64,000 bases of DNA from Silene conica (GCA_029255685.2 CM055320.2:45233910-45297909), one strand, 5' to 3'; positions 47,489-60,077 are shown, numbered from the stretch's first letter. The notes: a model not told the origin generated them from the letters alone. Program-made: numbers and translations.

Positions 47489-47788
47489 CCGGTCGGCCGA
47501 CCGGCGGCCGACCAGCCGGCTTAGAGTCCCATTTAGCGTTGTTGTGTTTTTGCGAAAAATTTGGGAACGGGTCCCCAGCCGGTGGACCGGCAGCCGGCCG
47601 GCCGACTGGGAGTCCCATTTGTTGTTCTTGATTGTTGTTTTGCGAGAAAGGAAGAAGAGGTCCCCAGCCGGTGGACCGGCAGCCGGCCGGCCGGCTGGGA
47701 GGCCCTTTGTGTCGTTTTGCGTATTGTTGGCATGAGAGTAACGGACTCTCAGCCGGTTGACCGGCCGCCTGTGACCAACCGGCTGAGA
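47489..47788. repeat. Four GC-rich palindromic units in solo LTR S
   Basis: Units such as CCGGTCGGCCGACCGGC (47489) and CAGCCGGTGGACCGGCAGCC (47576 and 47664), then CAGCCGGTTGACCGGCCGCC (47750), each followed by a matching CGGCTGG. They recur about every 87 bp with unrelated AT-rich spacers. Confidence 0.9.
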
Positions 47789-47924
47789 GCCCCAAATAGC
47801 TATATTTGAGTCGTAACTTTTGTTTCTTAAGTCGGATTGTGTTGATTCCTTTTTCGTACGCCTTGTATGCATGTTTGGAGTCCCCGGAGTTCGGGCGGCA
47901 CTATATTGGGTTTGGGAATAGAGT

Positions 47925-48200
47925 GAGGATAGAGACCCCCCGGTCGGGCAACCGAAAGGGAAACCGGCTCTCTCTCAACTTAGTTCCTGGGGTCAATTAA
48001 GTGTTGATTGAATGTTTATCAAGAGTAGATCGTACTAGTTAAGTCGGGTGTAGTCCCCCAAGACATTGGCCGACATTTACGTTGTGTTCGGGAATGGATT
48101 TGAGGAGAAAGACCCCCCGGCCGGGCAACCGGAAGGGAGACCGGCTCTCGCCTCAAATTAGCTTCCGAAGTCAACTAAGTGTTGATTGGATGCAGTTAAG
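47925..48200. repeat. Tandem duplication of about 176 bp in S
   Basis: GACCCCCCGGTCGGGCAACC (47934) and GACCCCCCGGCCGGGCAACC (48110) start two diverged copies that both run into a shared AAGTGTTGATTG. Confidence 0.85.
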
Positions 48201-48242
48201 GAATTGATTGTGGTTTAGTGAGTAGCCTCCTTTGGAGATTTG

Positions 48243-48545
48243 GTTGTTGAACCACTTAGTGGTTGGTTCGTTGTGTTCGTTCGTGTGAACCCCTTAGTGG
48301 GTGGTTCCTTCTTCTTGACGAACCCCTCAGTGGGTGGTTCTGTCTTCTCCGTGCGAACCCCTTCGTGGGTGGTTCTGTTCCGCGTGAACCGCTTAGTGGT
48401 TGGTTCTAGCTTAGTGGTCGAACCCTTAGTGGGTGGTTTTGTCTGTTTGCCGAACCCCTTAGTGGGTGGTTCCGCCTCTTGTTGAACCCCTTAGTGGGTG
48501 GTTCATTGTTTTGTGGCCGAACCCCTTCGTGGGTGGTTCGTGTGT
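48243..48545. repeat. Nine-unit array of GAACCCC...GGTGGTTC in S
   Basis: Nine near-identical 20-21 bp cores (GAACCCCTTAGTGGG plus TGGTTC; ends are inverted repeats GAACC/GGTTC) are separated by 10-17 bp spacers that differ in sequence. Confidence 0.92.
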
Positions 48546-48569
48546 GTGTATGTGTTTTGTGTTCAGCTG

Positions 48570-48700
48570 CCTGAGTTGGGGTTTAATGCTAGACATTGCT
48601 GATTTGTATATACATGCTTGAGTTGGGGTACGGTGTAATATACTGCTAAGTTGTATATACTTGCCTGAGTTGGGGTACAGTGTTATATACTGTTGTTACG
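48570..48700. repeat. Short tandem repeat in S
   Basis: Three to four copies of a unit with TGAGTTGGGGT and TATACTGCT/TGTATATAC, period about 50-55 bp. Confidence 0.7.
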
Positions 48701-49222
48701 TGCTTAAACGTGTTACATATACCCGAGTTGCGGTTTGATATCTATTTACATGAGTATGTTAATAAGAGTTAATGATGGAGTACTTCACATGATTGTTTAT
48801 GTTGGAGTATAATGCCTGTATTTATATGTTTGGTGTTGTATGACAATATGTGGCTATGAGAGCTCTAGTCACTCCCCACTGACTGTGGCGCACATGTTGT
48901 ATGTGTGTAGGTACATGAGGCTGTTTTGCAGGGGGTTACGTTGAGGCTAGCGAGCGATGATCCAATCATCGATGTTTACCTTTATCGTTTAGCTAGACCT
49001 TATACTTATGTTTTCAGTATTTTGTACCTATAGGGATATTCTATCCCGGGCTGCTTTTGTATTGTATTTAATACTTATTTATGTTTTTATTTCTTCCGCA
49101 TGTTTAGTTTTGTTAAAGCACCTCGCATGTTTTCTTATCATGTCAAAAGTTTTAAATTCCGCGCATTTTTGGCATGTTTTGTATGTTTACTTTTCCGCTG
49201 CCGCGAGGGGTTTTACATTATG

Positions 49223-51166
49223 AGGCTTATGTCAAGGTAAAGACTCCAAATTAGCTCCGAGATCCGAAAAATGCAATTTTGTTGGTTATCCAACCACCTC
49301 CCGTGGCTATTACTTCTACAAACCTCAAGATAACAAAGTGTTTGTGTCTATAGAGGATGTCTTCCTAGAAAAGGAGTTTATTTCTAGAAGACAGAGTGGG
49401 AGAAATTTTGAACTTGATGAAATCATGAAGTTCAAGAGCCACAAACTGAAGTAGAGACGAACGAAAATGTTCCTTCCTCGTCTACTTTGGTACCTATTCA
49501 ACACAGAAGGTCGAGTAGAGTTCCACATCAACCTGATAGGTATGTTGTATTAATTGAGGGAGATGGTAGTCTTGATGTATTACTTTTAGAAAGTGATGAG
49601 CCTACCACTTAAAAAGCTGCAATCTCTAGTCCCGACTCCGCCAAATGGCAAGAGGCCATGAAATCCGAGATGGATTCTATGTATGAAAACCAAGTATGGG
49701 ACTTGGTTGACTTGACTGAAGATATGAGACCTCTTCAATGGAAGTGGATCTTCAAAGTGAAGAATGGCATAGAAGGACATGAAGATGTCTATAAAGCTAG
49801 GCTAGTAGCGAAAGGGTTTACCCAAGTTCAAGGTCTTCATTATGATGAAACCTTTGCTCCAGTAGCCATGCTTAGATCCATTAGGATTATGTTAGCGATT
49901 GCCGCATTTCATGATTATGAAGTGTGGCAAATGGATGTCAAAACCGCCTTCTTAAATGGGCATTTAAAGGAGGATATGTATATGATACAACCTGGAGGTT
50001 TTGTGGATCGTAAAAATCCTAGCAAGGTATGCAAGCTTAAGAGATCCATTTATGGTCTTAAGCAAGCGTCCAGGAGTTGGAATCATCGTTTTAATGAAGT
50101 TATAAAAGAGAATGCTTTCGCTCGAAGTGTCGAGGAACCATGTTTATATACTAAATTCAGTGGGAGCAAAGTTGTGTTCCTAATTTTGTATGTTGATGAC
50201 ATACTACTCATTGGAAATGACATTCCAATGCTATCCTATGTGAAAGGATGGTTGGGAAGTCATTTTCAAATGAAGGACTTAGGAAATGCACAACGCATAT
50301 TAGGTATCTGGATCAATAGAGATAGGTCCAAAAGGATATTGGCATTAAGTCAAGATTCTACGATGATTCAGCTTGGGAAATTCCAAGAGAGGATTTATTC
50401 CTATGGGTAGTGGGATTGTCTTGAGTAAATCTCAATCTCCTTCGGAACCCAAAGATGTTGAGCGCATGAAAGAGATTCCTTATGCTTCCGCAGTTGGATC
50501 TATCATGTATGCCATGGTATGCACTCGTCCAGATGTCTCGTATGCTTTGAGCATGACTAGTAGATATCAAGCTAATCCAGGTCAAGGTGACTGGATTGCT
50601 GTAAAGAACATCCTTAAAAACTTAAGAAGAACTAAGGATTCATTCTTGGTGTTTGGAGGGGAACATGAGCTATGTGTAAAGGGTTACACAGATGCAAGCT
50701 TCCAAACGGATAGAGACGATATGAAATCCCAGGCTGGATTCGTCTTTATCCTGAATGGTGGAGCCATCAGTTGGAAGAGCTTCAAATTAAAGAACCAGTT
50801 GTTGCGGATTCTACAACGGAAGCAGAGTACATTGCAGCATCAGAAGCTGCTAAAGAGGCGGTCTGGATTAGGCAATTTCTTGAGGGACTAAGGGTAGTGC
50901 CCAATGCTGAAGATCTTATCACCCTTTATTGTGATAACAGTGGTGCTGTATTTCAAGCTAAGGAGCCGAAGTCTAGTAGCAGATCGAAACATGTACTCAG
51001 AAAATTTCATGTGATTAGAGATTTTCTAGATAGAAAGGAAATAGCAATATGTAAGGTTGGGACAGAAGAAAATGTTGCTGATCCCTTAACCAAAGCATTT
51101 TCACAAGTTAAACATGATTCCCATGTCTTATCTATGGGACTTAGGCGTATGCCAAACATTTATTAG
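49223..51166 (+). pseudogene. Copia integrase C-term, RT and RNase H of K, second part
   Basis: Resumes as AYVK, then shifts frame to KLAPRSEKCNFVGYPTTSRG. An open stretch from 49658 holds RT (MRPLQWKWIFKVKNG...QMDVKTAFLNGHL...LYVDDILLIGND). A lesion near 50365 leads to IPYASAVGSIMYAMVCTRPD and the RNase H start (KGYTDASFQTDRDD). Another shift near 50775 leads to VADSTTEAEYIAASEAAKEA...YCDNSGAVFQAKE and the end GLRRMPNIY. Motifs are complete, but at least three frameshifts disable it. Confidence 0.93.
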
Positions 51167-51963
51167 ATTTTATGATATGAAATAAAAGGTTTTGGTTGTT
51201 CATATATGATAATCTCATTTATTGTTTAATTGTTTTATATTATTATATTAAAACTTATATTTATACTTTGTCAAATCCAAATGGGTTGTAGAGACAATTT
51301 GAACCCCATTAAGTGAACCAGATAGACTTAGTATAGCCCCTAGTCGCTTGTATGAGGTGATGTCTCGAACCGACTTGAGTGTGAGGCGATTGATGGCAAG
51401 TTCAAATGTGATAGAGTCATAAGAGATGACTAGTCGATCACATAGGCAGACTGCAAGAGGCACTTTGTCGGGCAACCTGTGACCGCTTATAGAGTTCTTT
51501 GCAATTAATTTTGAGCTTGGTCGTGGCGAGAGCTACTATATGTATTCTTGCTAGTCGATTCTTAAACTAGAGATTGTTCACCCAAGGTGACACAGTTTCA
51601 GAGTGATTTTGATTTTTTTCTCTACGATCATTCGTTAAAGGGGGTCAAATGGGCATCTTTTGGGTCATGATGGACTGTGTTAGTCGAAGGGAACAGTAGG
51701 ATAGGAATTGTCCAACCCCTTGTCAGGGTTATCTTAAATCTCAGGGCCACTCGAGGAGAAGTTAACTGGAAATGCGTGGCCACGCTCGGAAAGTATCTAT
51801 GGTAGATAATTCTGGTCAAATCCGTTAATCTCCAGATCGAGAAAATCACTCATGATATAATCAAATGCAAGTACGACCTGCAAGACACCTTGCATTGAGT
51901 GGGAGATGATGTAATAGGACAAGAGAATTGGTGACGCACACTTGTCGAGGACAAGTGGAAGAT
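51167..51963 (+). other. 3' untranslated region and polypurine tract of K
   Basis: Noncoding, shares blocks with the 3' regions of I and, more weakly, H (GGCCACTCGAGGAG near 51745). It ends in the polypurine tract AAGTGGAAGAT next to the LTR. Confidence 0.8.
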
Positions 51964-53178
51964 TGTTGGGAAATGTGTCCTCAACAATAGTGCGATCACG
52001 TCAATGAATAATAATCATTGATAAATCTACAATAAGAATACTCATGGGATGATTCTTCATCATATAGTCAACTGATCAACATTAATCGGTAATGATTGGC
52101 TTGCTAGAGTTTGACATTACTGTCGTATGACGGTGGTGATCATTTGATCCCTTTAGGTCAAACCTTTAGGACATCTCTATTAATAGAAAATGATATGACT
52201 GTATATTGATACGAGTCATATCGATCCTAGTTTATATTGCGTGTAAGGAGAACATTTATAATGTGATTATAAATTATATAATTTTAGTATATGAAATGTC
52301 ATTACTAGAAATTATATATTAATGTAATATGATTACAAGAATGAATTTTATTGTAATACAAATGTTGTAATATAATATTATTAGTTAAATATTAGTAATA
52401 AACGGATTATTACTTATTGTGTGAATTAAAGTTTAAATTAGTTAAACTTATAAAATATTTAAGTGATTCATTATAATTGATGAATAAAAATGAATTCAAG
52501 TGATTTGTATGTCCATTTTGGACCGTGTGATTTTGTCACATGGTACACATCACAAATAAACACACTAATACATTTTCATAAGATAAAATGTTATAAATAT
52601 AAAACTAATATATTGCATGTGTTGCCAAGTGGTGTTTGGATGGTGCCCATGCTTAGGGCACCCTAACCAAACCGGCCACATACATAGAGAAGAACAAAAG
52701 GGTTCTTCTCTCTATTCAATAATTGATTCCATCATTTTGTTTATGCATGAGGTATTGAGAATAAGATAGAAAATTGTTTTTCTCTCTTCTTCTCTTGGCC
52801 GTGTATTTCCTCCTTCATACACCATCAATATTTGATATTGTTTTCTATAGTAATATTATTATTAGATAATAATTATAACTTGGTTATTTGTGTGAGTTTC
52901 TAATAAAATCAAACACAAATTTTAATTCGAGTGTGTCTTGGTGCTATCTTATTGGAGGTCTTCTAATTTGGGGACTTAGGAGGATCATAGCGTGATAATT
53001 AGCTCAAGATCAAACAAAGAAGAAGTCTTTGTTTGTGCCCTAATTTAAGCCGAAATTCAACAATGTAAGGAAAATATTTTCTCTATCATTTCGGTTTATT
53101 AGGTTATGCATGCATAAGGTCTTTTATATTATGAGATAATATTTTTAGTATGACTACATTTAGTTTATGAAACCAACA
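51964..53178 (+). mobile_element. 3' LTR of copia element K
   Basis: 1215 bp, TGTTGGGAAATG...AACCAACA, followed by CAATG (53179-53183). Several dozen small differences from the 5' LTR by eye, so K is older than E and H. Confidence 0.95.
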
Positions 53179-54752
53179 CAATGTCACACCCATGACAAAT
53201 ATATATTTAGCCACAGATCATTCTGTGACCAATATTTCTTTAGCCATGGCTTACATATTGTCCGTGACAACATATTTGCTTAGCCACGAAATTAGTAACA
53301 AACACTAGTGGCTAAGATTTTCTTCAGACTTGTATAAAGATATTTCATGTTAAGGTAAACGTAAAAACTTGTTTTTTTAAGAAATAAAAGGAAAATACAA
53401 AAACTGAATGAAACTTAATCAAATATATAAAATATGAAAAATTTAAATGTAAAATTTTGAAAATATTTTGATTAATTTAATAAATATTTGGTATTTTTTA
53501 TTTAGTCTAATAAGAAATGTAAAACTTCTATAAAATGATACACACGTAAAGAAAATTACAATCGTCTTAATTTTTTTATTTTTTTACAGACTAGAATAAT
53601 ATTTAGTGGTTTTTTCATAACATCGATAATTTAATAAATAATTAATTCTTTTTTGTTAAATTTTATAATATTGAGTAACATTATTTAGAGACCGCATCAC
53701 ATTTAAAGAGAAAGTATGTCGAGTTAAATTATTAACTTATTAACACCTATCATTGAGAAGTTTAAAACTAATATATTGTTAAGCTTTTCATTAGAAAATT
53801 GATTTACAACTTTATTTGTAAAATATTTCTAGAAGAATTTGAATTCGAGATGTTAAATGGGAAAAAAATTGGGGAAGTTTTTAAAGAGAAAAAAAAACAC
53901 ACAATTAGATTTAAAATATGATTAAATAAAAAAAAAAAAGTAGTCTAAAAAATTAAATTCAAAATGATTTCCAACAAATCATTGAATTTAAAGGGAAAAA
54001 AAACATATTGATAAAATAATCAATATAAAAAAATCAATATAGAAAAACATTTTAATTATTGAAAATGAGCGTACACTACACCGAAAAGTAAAATGGAAAT
54101 TAAAATAATAGATTTACATGTGTAAATAATGTGAAATTTTGTTGACAAAAAGAAATATCAAGAATAATGAAAAGAAATCAATTTAGAGAAAACAAAAACT
54201 TGTACGATCTTTTCTGTGTTTTTTGGCAAAAATTGATTGTTTTCGAGTTAATAATGTCTTCCTCATTTATTTTAGTAATAAAACTCAGTCATTGATACCC
54301 ATAGTAATCATTATTCAAAAGTGATGATTATTTAGTAAAAAGTGATTAAACTTTTTTTCGTTACAAATACGACGATCTTACAAATAGTATTTGTGTGGAA
54401 GAATATATGAAAAAATGGATAAAAGAGAAATAAAATAAAAAAGCCGACAAATGAAATAAAATAAAGAAAATATATTAGGGAAAATAATATAAGGAAAATT
54501 TGATAAATAGTTTGGAGAAAATGGTTTTAGTTGACTCGGGCAAAAAATGACCCGAGCATCATTAGTCGGGAGGTCAACATTGAAAACTCGAGTAATTTGA
54601 GAAAAATAATATTTTTTTTGCAAAAATATGTAAATCGTTTAATATTTTTTCGCAAAAATAATAATGAAGGTAATTTAGAAAGAAAAGAATATAATTTTAA
54701 AAGTTTTCAAAGTGTTAACTATATTGACAAGCTTAAGTTTCTATTTCAGTAG

Positions 54753-54823
54753 CTCATCATAAGAACTCCACAGTTAAGCGTGGTCAGGGGTGAGTAGTCT
54801 TGGATGGGTGACCTCCTGGGAAG
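54753..54823 (+). repeat. 5S rRNA-derived sequence (Cassandra-like)
   Basis: AGAACTCCACAGTTAAGCG and TGGATGGGTGACCTCCTGGG match the middle and 3' half of plant 5S rRNA, with the internal promoter region (box A and box C) conserved. The first ~50 nt of 5S and the true 3' end are missing. CTCCACAG in place of the 5S CTCCGCAG fits, from memory, the 5S domain in LTRs of Cassandra TRIM elements. It is not a functional 5S gene. Confidence 0.7.
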
Positions 54824-54924
54824 GATATACGATTCGCAAAAGTGAATGACTTGTGATTGTAAGTAACGAGTTGTGATAACTAGCCAAGCAAGGATTAAAG
54901 CTTGACAAGATTCCATATGTAACC

Positions 54925-55110
54925 AAATGTGTTTGGTAGTGTGGTGGTTGCTCACCACATTCCTTAACCATGAGGTCAGGGTTTGATCCCTACCCATGGG
55001 AATGAAGCAACTCTTTGACCATCCGTTTACCTCTTTGTGAGAGCACCCGCAGCGAGGGGATTATATACCATTGTCGACGGTTGACACCTCGGTTTAGACC
55101 AAAAAAAGAT
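54925..55110 (+). mobile_element. tRNA-derived SINE-like sequence
   Basis: TAGTGTGGTGGTTGC resembles a pol III A box and GGGTTTGATCCC a B box about 40 nt later. A unique body follows, ending ACCAAAAAAAG. This layout fits a plant SINE. No target duplication was identified, and its relation to the 5S-like piece just upstream is unclear. Confidence 0.5.
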
Positions 55111-55413
55111 TGTGAAAATATTTTCATTATAACTAAAAAAAATATTTTACATTTTGTTTATTTATTTTTTTGTTTGCCACGGCAATAATTTTAGCCACGA
55201 GAATTAATTTTTGGCCACGAGAATTATTAGCCATGTGAGAATCTGTGGCTTAAAATATAATTTTAGCCACGTTCTTGTTTTTCCCGTGGCTATCTGTTAG
55301 CCACGACCACTTGGGCCACGGAAGGTATTTCTGTGGCAAAGAGCTTTAGTCACGGGAAATTTGTACTTGCGCCACGAATTTAGCTGTGGCCCAAGTGCTC
55401 AATTGTAGTAGTG

Positions 55414-55499
55414 ATATAACCTCTCATACTTGTGACTGATACTCGACACTTGGATATAAATACGACAGTTCTTTTTTTTATGAATGGTAAGGTATATAT
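55414..55499. other. CACTA A sequence between C and I
   Basis: A short stretch left between two insertions, without recognisable content. Its last five bases, TATAT, would be the left target duplication of I. Confidence 0.4.
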
Positions 55500-56757
55500 T
55501 GAAGGAAACGAGTAGTCATACTAACACAATCCTAATAATGTAGTCTTACTAATTATTTACATTTTTAATTAATCTCATATTAATTTATACTCAAGATCTT
55601 ATGCATGCAAAACAATAGCGGAAATAAGGAGAATCGTATTCTTACACCCGGTCCGAAATATTGCTAGGACGATCCTCCAAAAGCAACCAAGTAAGCTTGC
55701 CTCCAATGAGTGAACACCAAGACCTACCCTTAAATCGAACCAAAAACCGAACCCGAGCTAGGAGACGGATTTAGGTTTAAAACCGTGTACTAATACTTCT
55801 TATTAGTATATTAGAATACTACAATGAATGTAGTATAAATATTATGAGAATAATATTTAGAGGATTTGTTTTTATCTCTCACTAGAAATAAAATTGCGTA
55901 AAGACTAGTCTTAATATGTGATGGATCACATATATTTATAGACAAATAGGTTTGGTTGGGGTGGTGGGTGTGTCGTGTAAGTATAAGCAAAGGGAAGGGA
56001 TTTTAATCCCTTTTGCATGTTCACATGCACATAGTCAAGTCATGTCACATTTGACTTAAAAAATATAAGATAAAATATCATATACAATATTATCTTATAG
56101 TGCCACTTACACGGTATACACATACGTAAAATGGACCTTCATTTTACGTTTTATAATTTGTACAATTTGCCTTATTACGTAACATCTTATGTGACATAAT
56201 AATTTTATTAATTTAAAATATAAATTTATCATATAAATAATATTTCAAAATTAATTAAATCACATTTAACAAATTATTAAGTAATTCGAAATTACTGTCC
56301 CAACATATGGTTATCGTAATAATCGTCGATACGATATATTTACAACATTTGTTATAACCATGAACCATTCATATTCTAATTTCGACATTTCATAAATATC
56401 GATTAATATTTGACAATTGACACATTTCAATTTCAAATATAAATCTTACTTTAAAATTCAACCTCTGAATTCTCGATATACGGTTTTAAGAATATCGATC
56501 AATCTGTATCCTATACAATTAATCAATATATTATTTAAGAGGTGTGTCCTATAGGTGTGACCTAAAGGGATCAACTGACCACCACCGTCATACGACAGTA
56601 ATGTTAAACTCTAGTCAGCCAATCATTACCGATTAATGTTGGTCAGTTGACTAAATCAATATTGGATCGTCCCTTGCATATTCATTTTATAAGATTTATG
56701 ACAATGATTTTTATCACTGTCGTGATCGCACAATTGTTGAGGACACATTTCCCAACA
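55500..56757 (-). mobile_element. 3' LTR of copia element I
   Basis: 1258 bp, TGAAGGAAACG...TTTCCCAACA on the plus strand. Its left part is repeated at 62549-62878. The polypurine complement ATCTCCCACTTG follows at 56758. Contains the conserved copia LTR block (about 56540-56640). Confidence 0.93.
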
Positions 56758-59151
56758 ATCTCCCACTTGTACTCGACAAGTGTGCGTCACCAATTCTCTT
56801 GTCCTATTACGTCATCTCCCACTCAATGCAAGGTGTCTTCCAGGTCGTACTTGCATTTGATCATATCTTGAGCGGTTTTTCTCGATCTGGAGATTTAACT
56901 GCTTTGACCGGAATTATCTATCATAGATACCTTCCGAGCGTGGCCACGCATTTCCAGTTAAACTTCTCCTCGAGTGGCCTTGAGATTTAAGACAACCCTG
57001 ACAAGGGTTTGGACAATTCCTATCCTACTATTCCCTTCGACTAACACAGTCCATCATGACCCAAAAGAAGCCCATTTGACCCCCTTTAACGGTTGATCGT
57101 AGAGCTAAAATCAAAGTCAATCTGAGGTTGTGTCACCTTGGGCGAACAGTCTCAAGTCAAAGAATCGACTTATGTGAATAATATAGTAGCTCTCGCCACG
57201 ACCAGGCTAATTATAAAATTTCCAGAACTCTATAAGCGGTCACTTAATGCCCGACAAAGTGCCTCTTGCAGTCTGCCTATGTGATCGACTAGTCATCCCA
57301 TATGACTCTATGACATTTGAACTTGCCATCAATCGCCTCACATTCTAGTCGCTTCGAGACGTCACCTCATACAAGCGACTATGGGCTATACTAAGTTAAT
57401 CCAGTAAACTTTACGGGGTTCAAATTGTCTCTTACAACCCATTTGGATTTCACAAAGTATAAATTGTGAGTTAATAATAATAATAATAATAATAACTCAA
57501 ACGATAAGAGTGATTGTTATGTGCGAACAATCAATACGATATTGTTGCTCCACATAAACAATCTTTGATGATCATACATCAATTTGTATTAATGGTTTGT
57601 TATGTGAATATACCCTATCTTCACATCTTTTAAACCTACAAATTCCGGTTTCCTTATGACTCATATCATCTCGCATAATATGATCTTATTCAAGTACATT
57701 TCAAGTCTTTATACTCGACTCGAGTCTCCTTACTTTAAGGAAGCTCCCACTGTTTTCTTAAAACTCATGACATGTTATCCTCATGAACATAGTCATATTG
57801 TACTAGAATTCATATTGTAGTTAACCTAGATTCGATCCATTAGTTCTCCTCGAGAAACTTATATCGAAATAAGGTTTTGCTTCAACCTTTGGCATTTTAA
57901 TCAAGGTTATATGAATTAACATTTTCATATCTCGGATTCAAATCCAAACCTCGTTAACTGATCGGTGACGTTTCATTATCATATAATAAACTCACTCATT
58001 CTCTAGAATTGGAAACCTTATATTCTTTAACCTTTAAAGAATCACCACTCTTTCTTAATGGCAGGTTTCGTTTCCTTAATAACTTTTCTCCCACTGAATT
58101 CCATATTACTATCTTATAGTTTAATAACTCCCACTATCTTCATAGTGATTAGGTAACATCTTCAAACATCTTCTCAACTCATAATGAACATTTCATTTTG
58201 ATTTACTTCAAACATTTTCTCAACTCGCTATGAACATTTCATTTTTCATTTTCCTTCCCACGGAAAGAATCTTCTATTTTCACGAGAACGGGAGATGATT
58301 TCTCCTCTATTATCTTTATAAAACAGAAACATTAACATCATGGAAACGATTTCCTTTTGTTAACACTCGCGGTTCCCTTTGTCCTCTCTAGGAACTATTG
58401 ACAACATATGGAACATTTCCTTTTTGTGTCCTCGCGTAGTTTCTTCTGTGTCCTCTCGTAGTTTCTTCTATCCAATCTCTTAGAGTTATTCTTAAGGACT
58501 CCTTATAGGACTCTTCTCTAAGATCCTATGTTTATTCCATTGGTTTGCGGGCGTAGAATTTCTCCCACTCTATCCTTTAAAATAACCATTATTTAAGAAG
58601 GATAGCATTTTCGCCCGTCAACAATGTTTTGGATAAAGAATTATTTGAGTAGTGAGACAATAGTACTATCATTCGTTTAAGGTAATCATCTTATAACGAA
58701 CTGATGTTCTTATGTTTGAATTTGAAGTATTTCACGGGATGCTTTTCTCGTTTTTAAGTAAGTCGTATTACTTTTATAATGATCCTATCATATTACTCAT
58801 GTTATATATCATAGAAAAGCATTTTAAAACAACATGTTTGATTAAGAACAAAAGGATGACTTGGGTTGAAAACCAAGTCATCACTATTACAACCATTGTT
58901 TCAACAAGATTCTTGCCGTACAAGAAATACAAAGTTCTTAATTTAAAATGTAAAATGAAAGAAGACATCAAAATGAAAAATTTAGAGCCATGCTCTTTAT
59001 GTCTTCAATCTTGGATGCTACCTTAGCCATCCATGGAAGGAACTTCAAGCATCCTTCTCTTTCTCCTTGCCCTTATCTTTGGTAGGAGCCCCTTTAAAAC
59101 AATTTATAAACGGGTGAGAATCAATAACTTGTATCAATATACAAAAATTGA
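56758..59151 (-). other. 3' region of I without pol
   Basis: 2.4 kb without any protease, integrase, RT or RNase H motif. 56758-57480 matches the 3' untranslated region of K in reverse. An (ATA)n tract lies at 57475-57497. At about 59040-59095 a short frame GAPTKDKGKEKEDA follows an acceptor-like TTTTAAAG and could be a spliced Gag tail. Confidence 0.75.
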
Positions 59152-60077
59152 TTAAATAACATGATTTAGACGAGAATTTATACCTACTGCAAGAACCCTT
59201 CCGGTTTTGAGGTCATGGAGATACTTCGGGCAATTCCGCTTCCAATGCCCCATCTTAGTGCAATAATGGCACTTGTCATCAACCTTTGATGACGACGAAG
59301 AAGAAGCACCTTTCGTAAAAGTCTTCTCCTTAGGAGATGCGGGTTTGAAGGCTTTGACATTTTTACCCTTGTTAGCCTTGCGCTTAAACTTCCCCTTGCT
59401 TTTCTTCTCGATATTTAGCACATCCTTCGTGGAACTCTCATTAAGTCCCATATCCCTCTCCGCTTGGACTAACATCTTATGTAACTCATCCAAGGAGGTT
59501 ATTTGATTTCGCATGTCATAGTTTACCCGAAACTGAACATACGATTTCACTTTGTTGAGGGAGTGAAGGATTTTGTCAATAATAAGCGAGTCGGGAACAT
59601 TCACCCCTTGCAACTTCAAGGTTTCGGCTAGCTCAACCATTTTGAGCACATGAGGACTAACCCTTTGACCTTCCTTTAAGGTCAAACAAAGAATGCGGAG
59701 GCCGCCTCATATTGGATTACCCTAGGAGCTTGCGAAAACATGGTCGCAATCTTAGTGTAAATCTCATTAGCCGTGGCTAGCTTAATCATTCTTCTTTGGA
59801 GATCCGGCTCCATCGAAAATATAAGCACGTTCTTCAAAGCATGTGACTCTTTCATGTAGGTCTCATAGGCCTCACGAGTCGCTTCCGATGAACGAGCACC
59901 GGGAGTGGGAGGAGCGGCAATGGTAAGATAACGAGTCTTATCGTCGGCTTCCGCGGCCAACACCAATTGGGCGTCCCAATCTTTAAAATTGGCGCCATGC
60001 TTCTCAAGCTTGCAACGATCCATAAAAGACCGAAGCCATGAAACGTGATGTGGGAGTGGTGGAGCGTTATTTGCCAT
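59152..60077 (-). pseudogene. Copia gag of I (one frameshift)
   Basis: From the ATG at 60077: MANNAPPLPHHVSWLRSFMD, then ANFKDWDAQL and the UBN2-type Gag core to SAFF. A 1-nt shift near 59685 (TTCTTTGTTTGACC) moves to LKEGQRVSPHVLKMVE, the basic linker, the knuckle CHYCTKMGHWKRNCP and the end GRVLAVGINSRLNHVI. A full-size Gag apart from the shift. With no pol the element would depend on relatives such as K. Confidence 0.9.

Larger units (their letters stand above)
46540..49217 (+). mobile_element. Solo LTR S (2.68 kb) inside K
   Basis: TGTAACATCCC...GGGGTTTTACA, flanked by TTATG at 46535-46539 and 49218-49222. Excision on paper restores the integrase reading W-G-Y-E-A-Y-V-K. There is no internal region and no second LTR. 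Like X, it has TGTAAYA...TTACA ends and more than 2 kb, so it is probably a Ty3/gypsy chromovirus-type LTR. Its orientation is taken from the terminal similarity to X. It is rich in short repeats, listed separately. Confidence 0.92.
53184..55413. mobile_element. Right part of CACTA element C
   Basis: Interior 53300-54720 is very AT-rich with no supported frame. 55150-55413 is packed with TAGCCACG/CGTGGCTA boxes and ends CAATTGTAGTAGTG, the inverted CACTACTACAATTG terminus. No transposase is seen, so C is a non-autonomous derivative. Confidence 0.75.

Noticed and set aside
47141..47872. 243-codon minus-strand frame in solo LTR S
   Set aside because: Runs through palindrome repeats within a noncoding LTR; no domain, and repeats give the same frame in several registers.
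48243..48545. CRISPR array
   Set aside because: The layout is similar, but spacers are only 10-17 bp, it lies inside a plant solo LTR with a clear target duplication, and there are no cas genes.
54753..54823. A functional 5S rRNA gene
   Set aside because: The first ~50 nt and the terminator are missing and the internal part is diverged.
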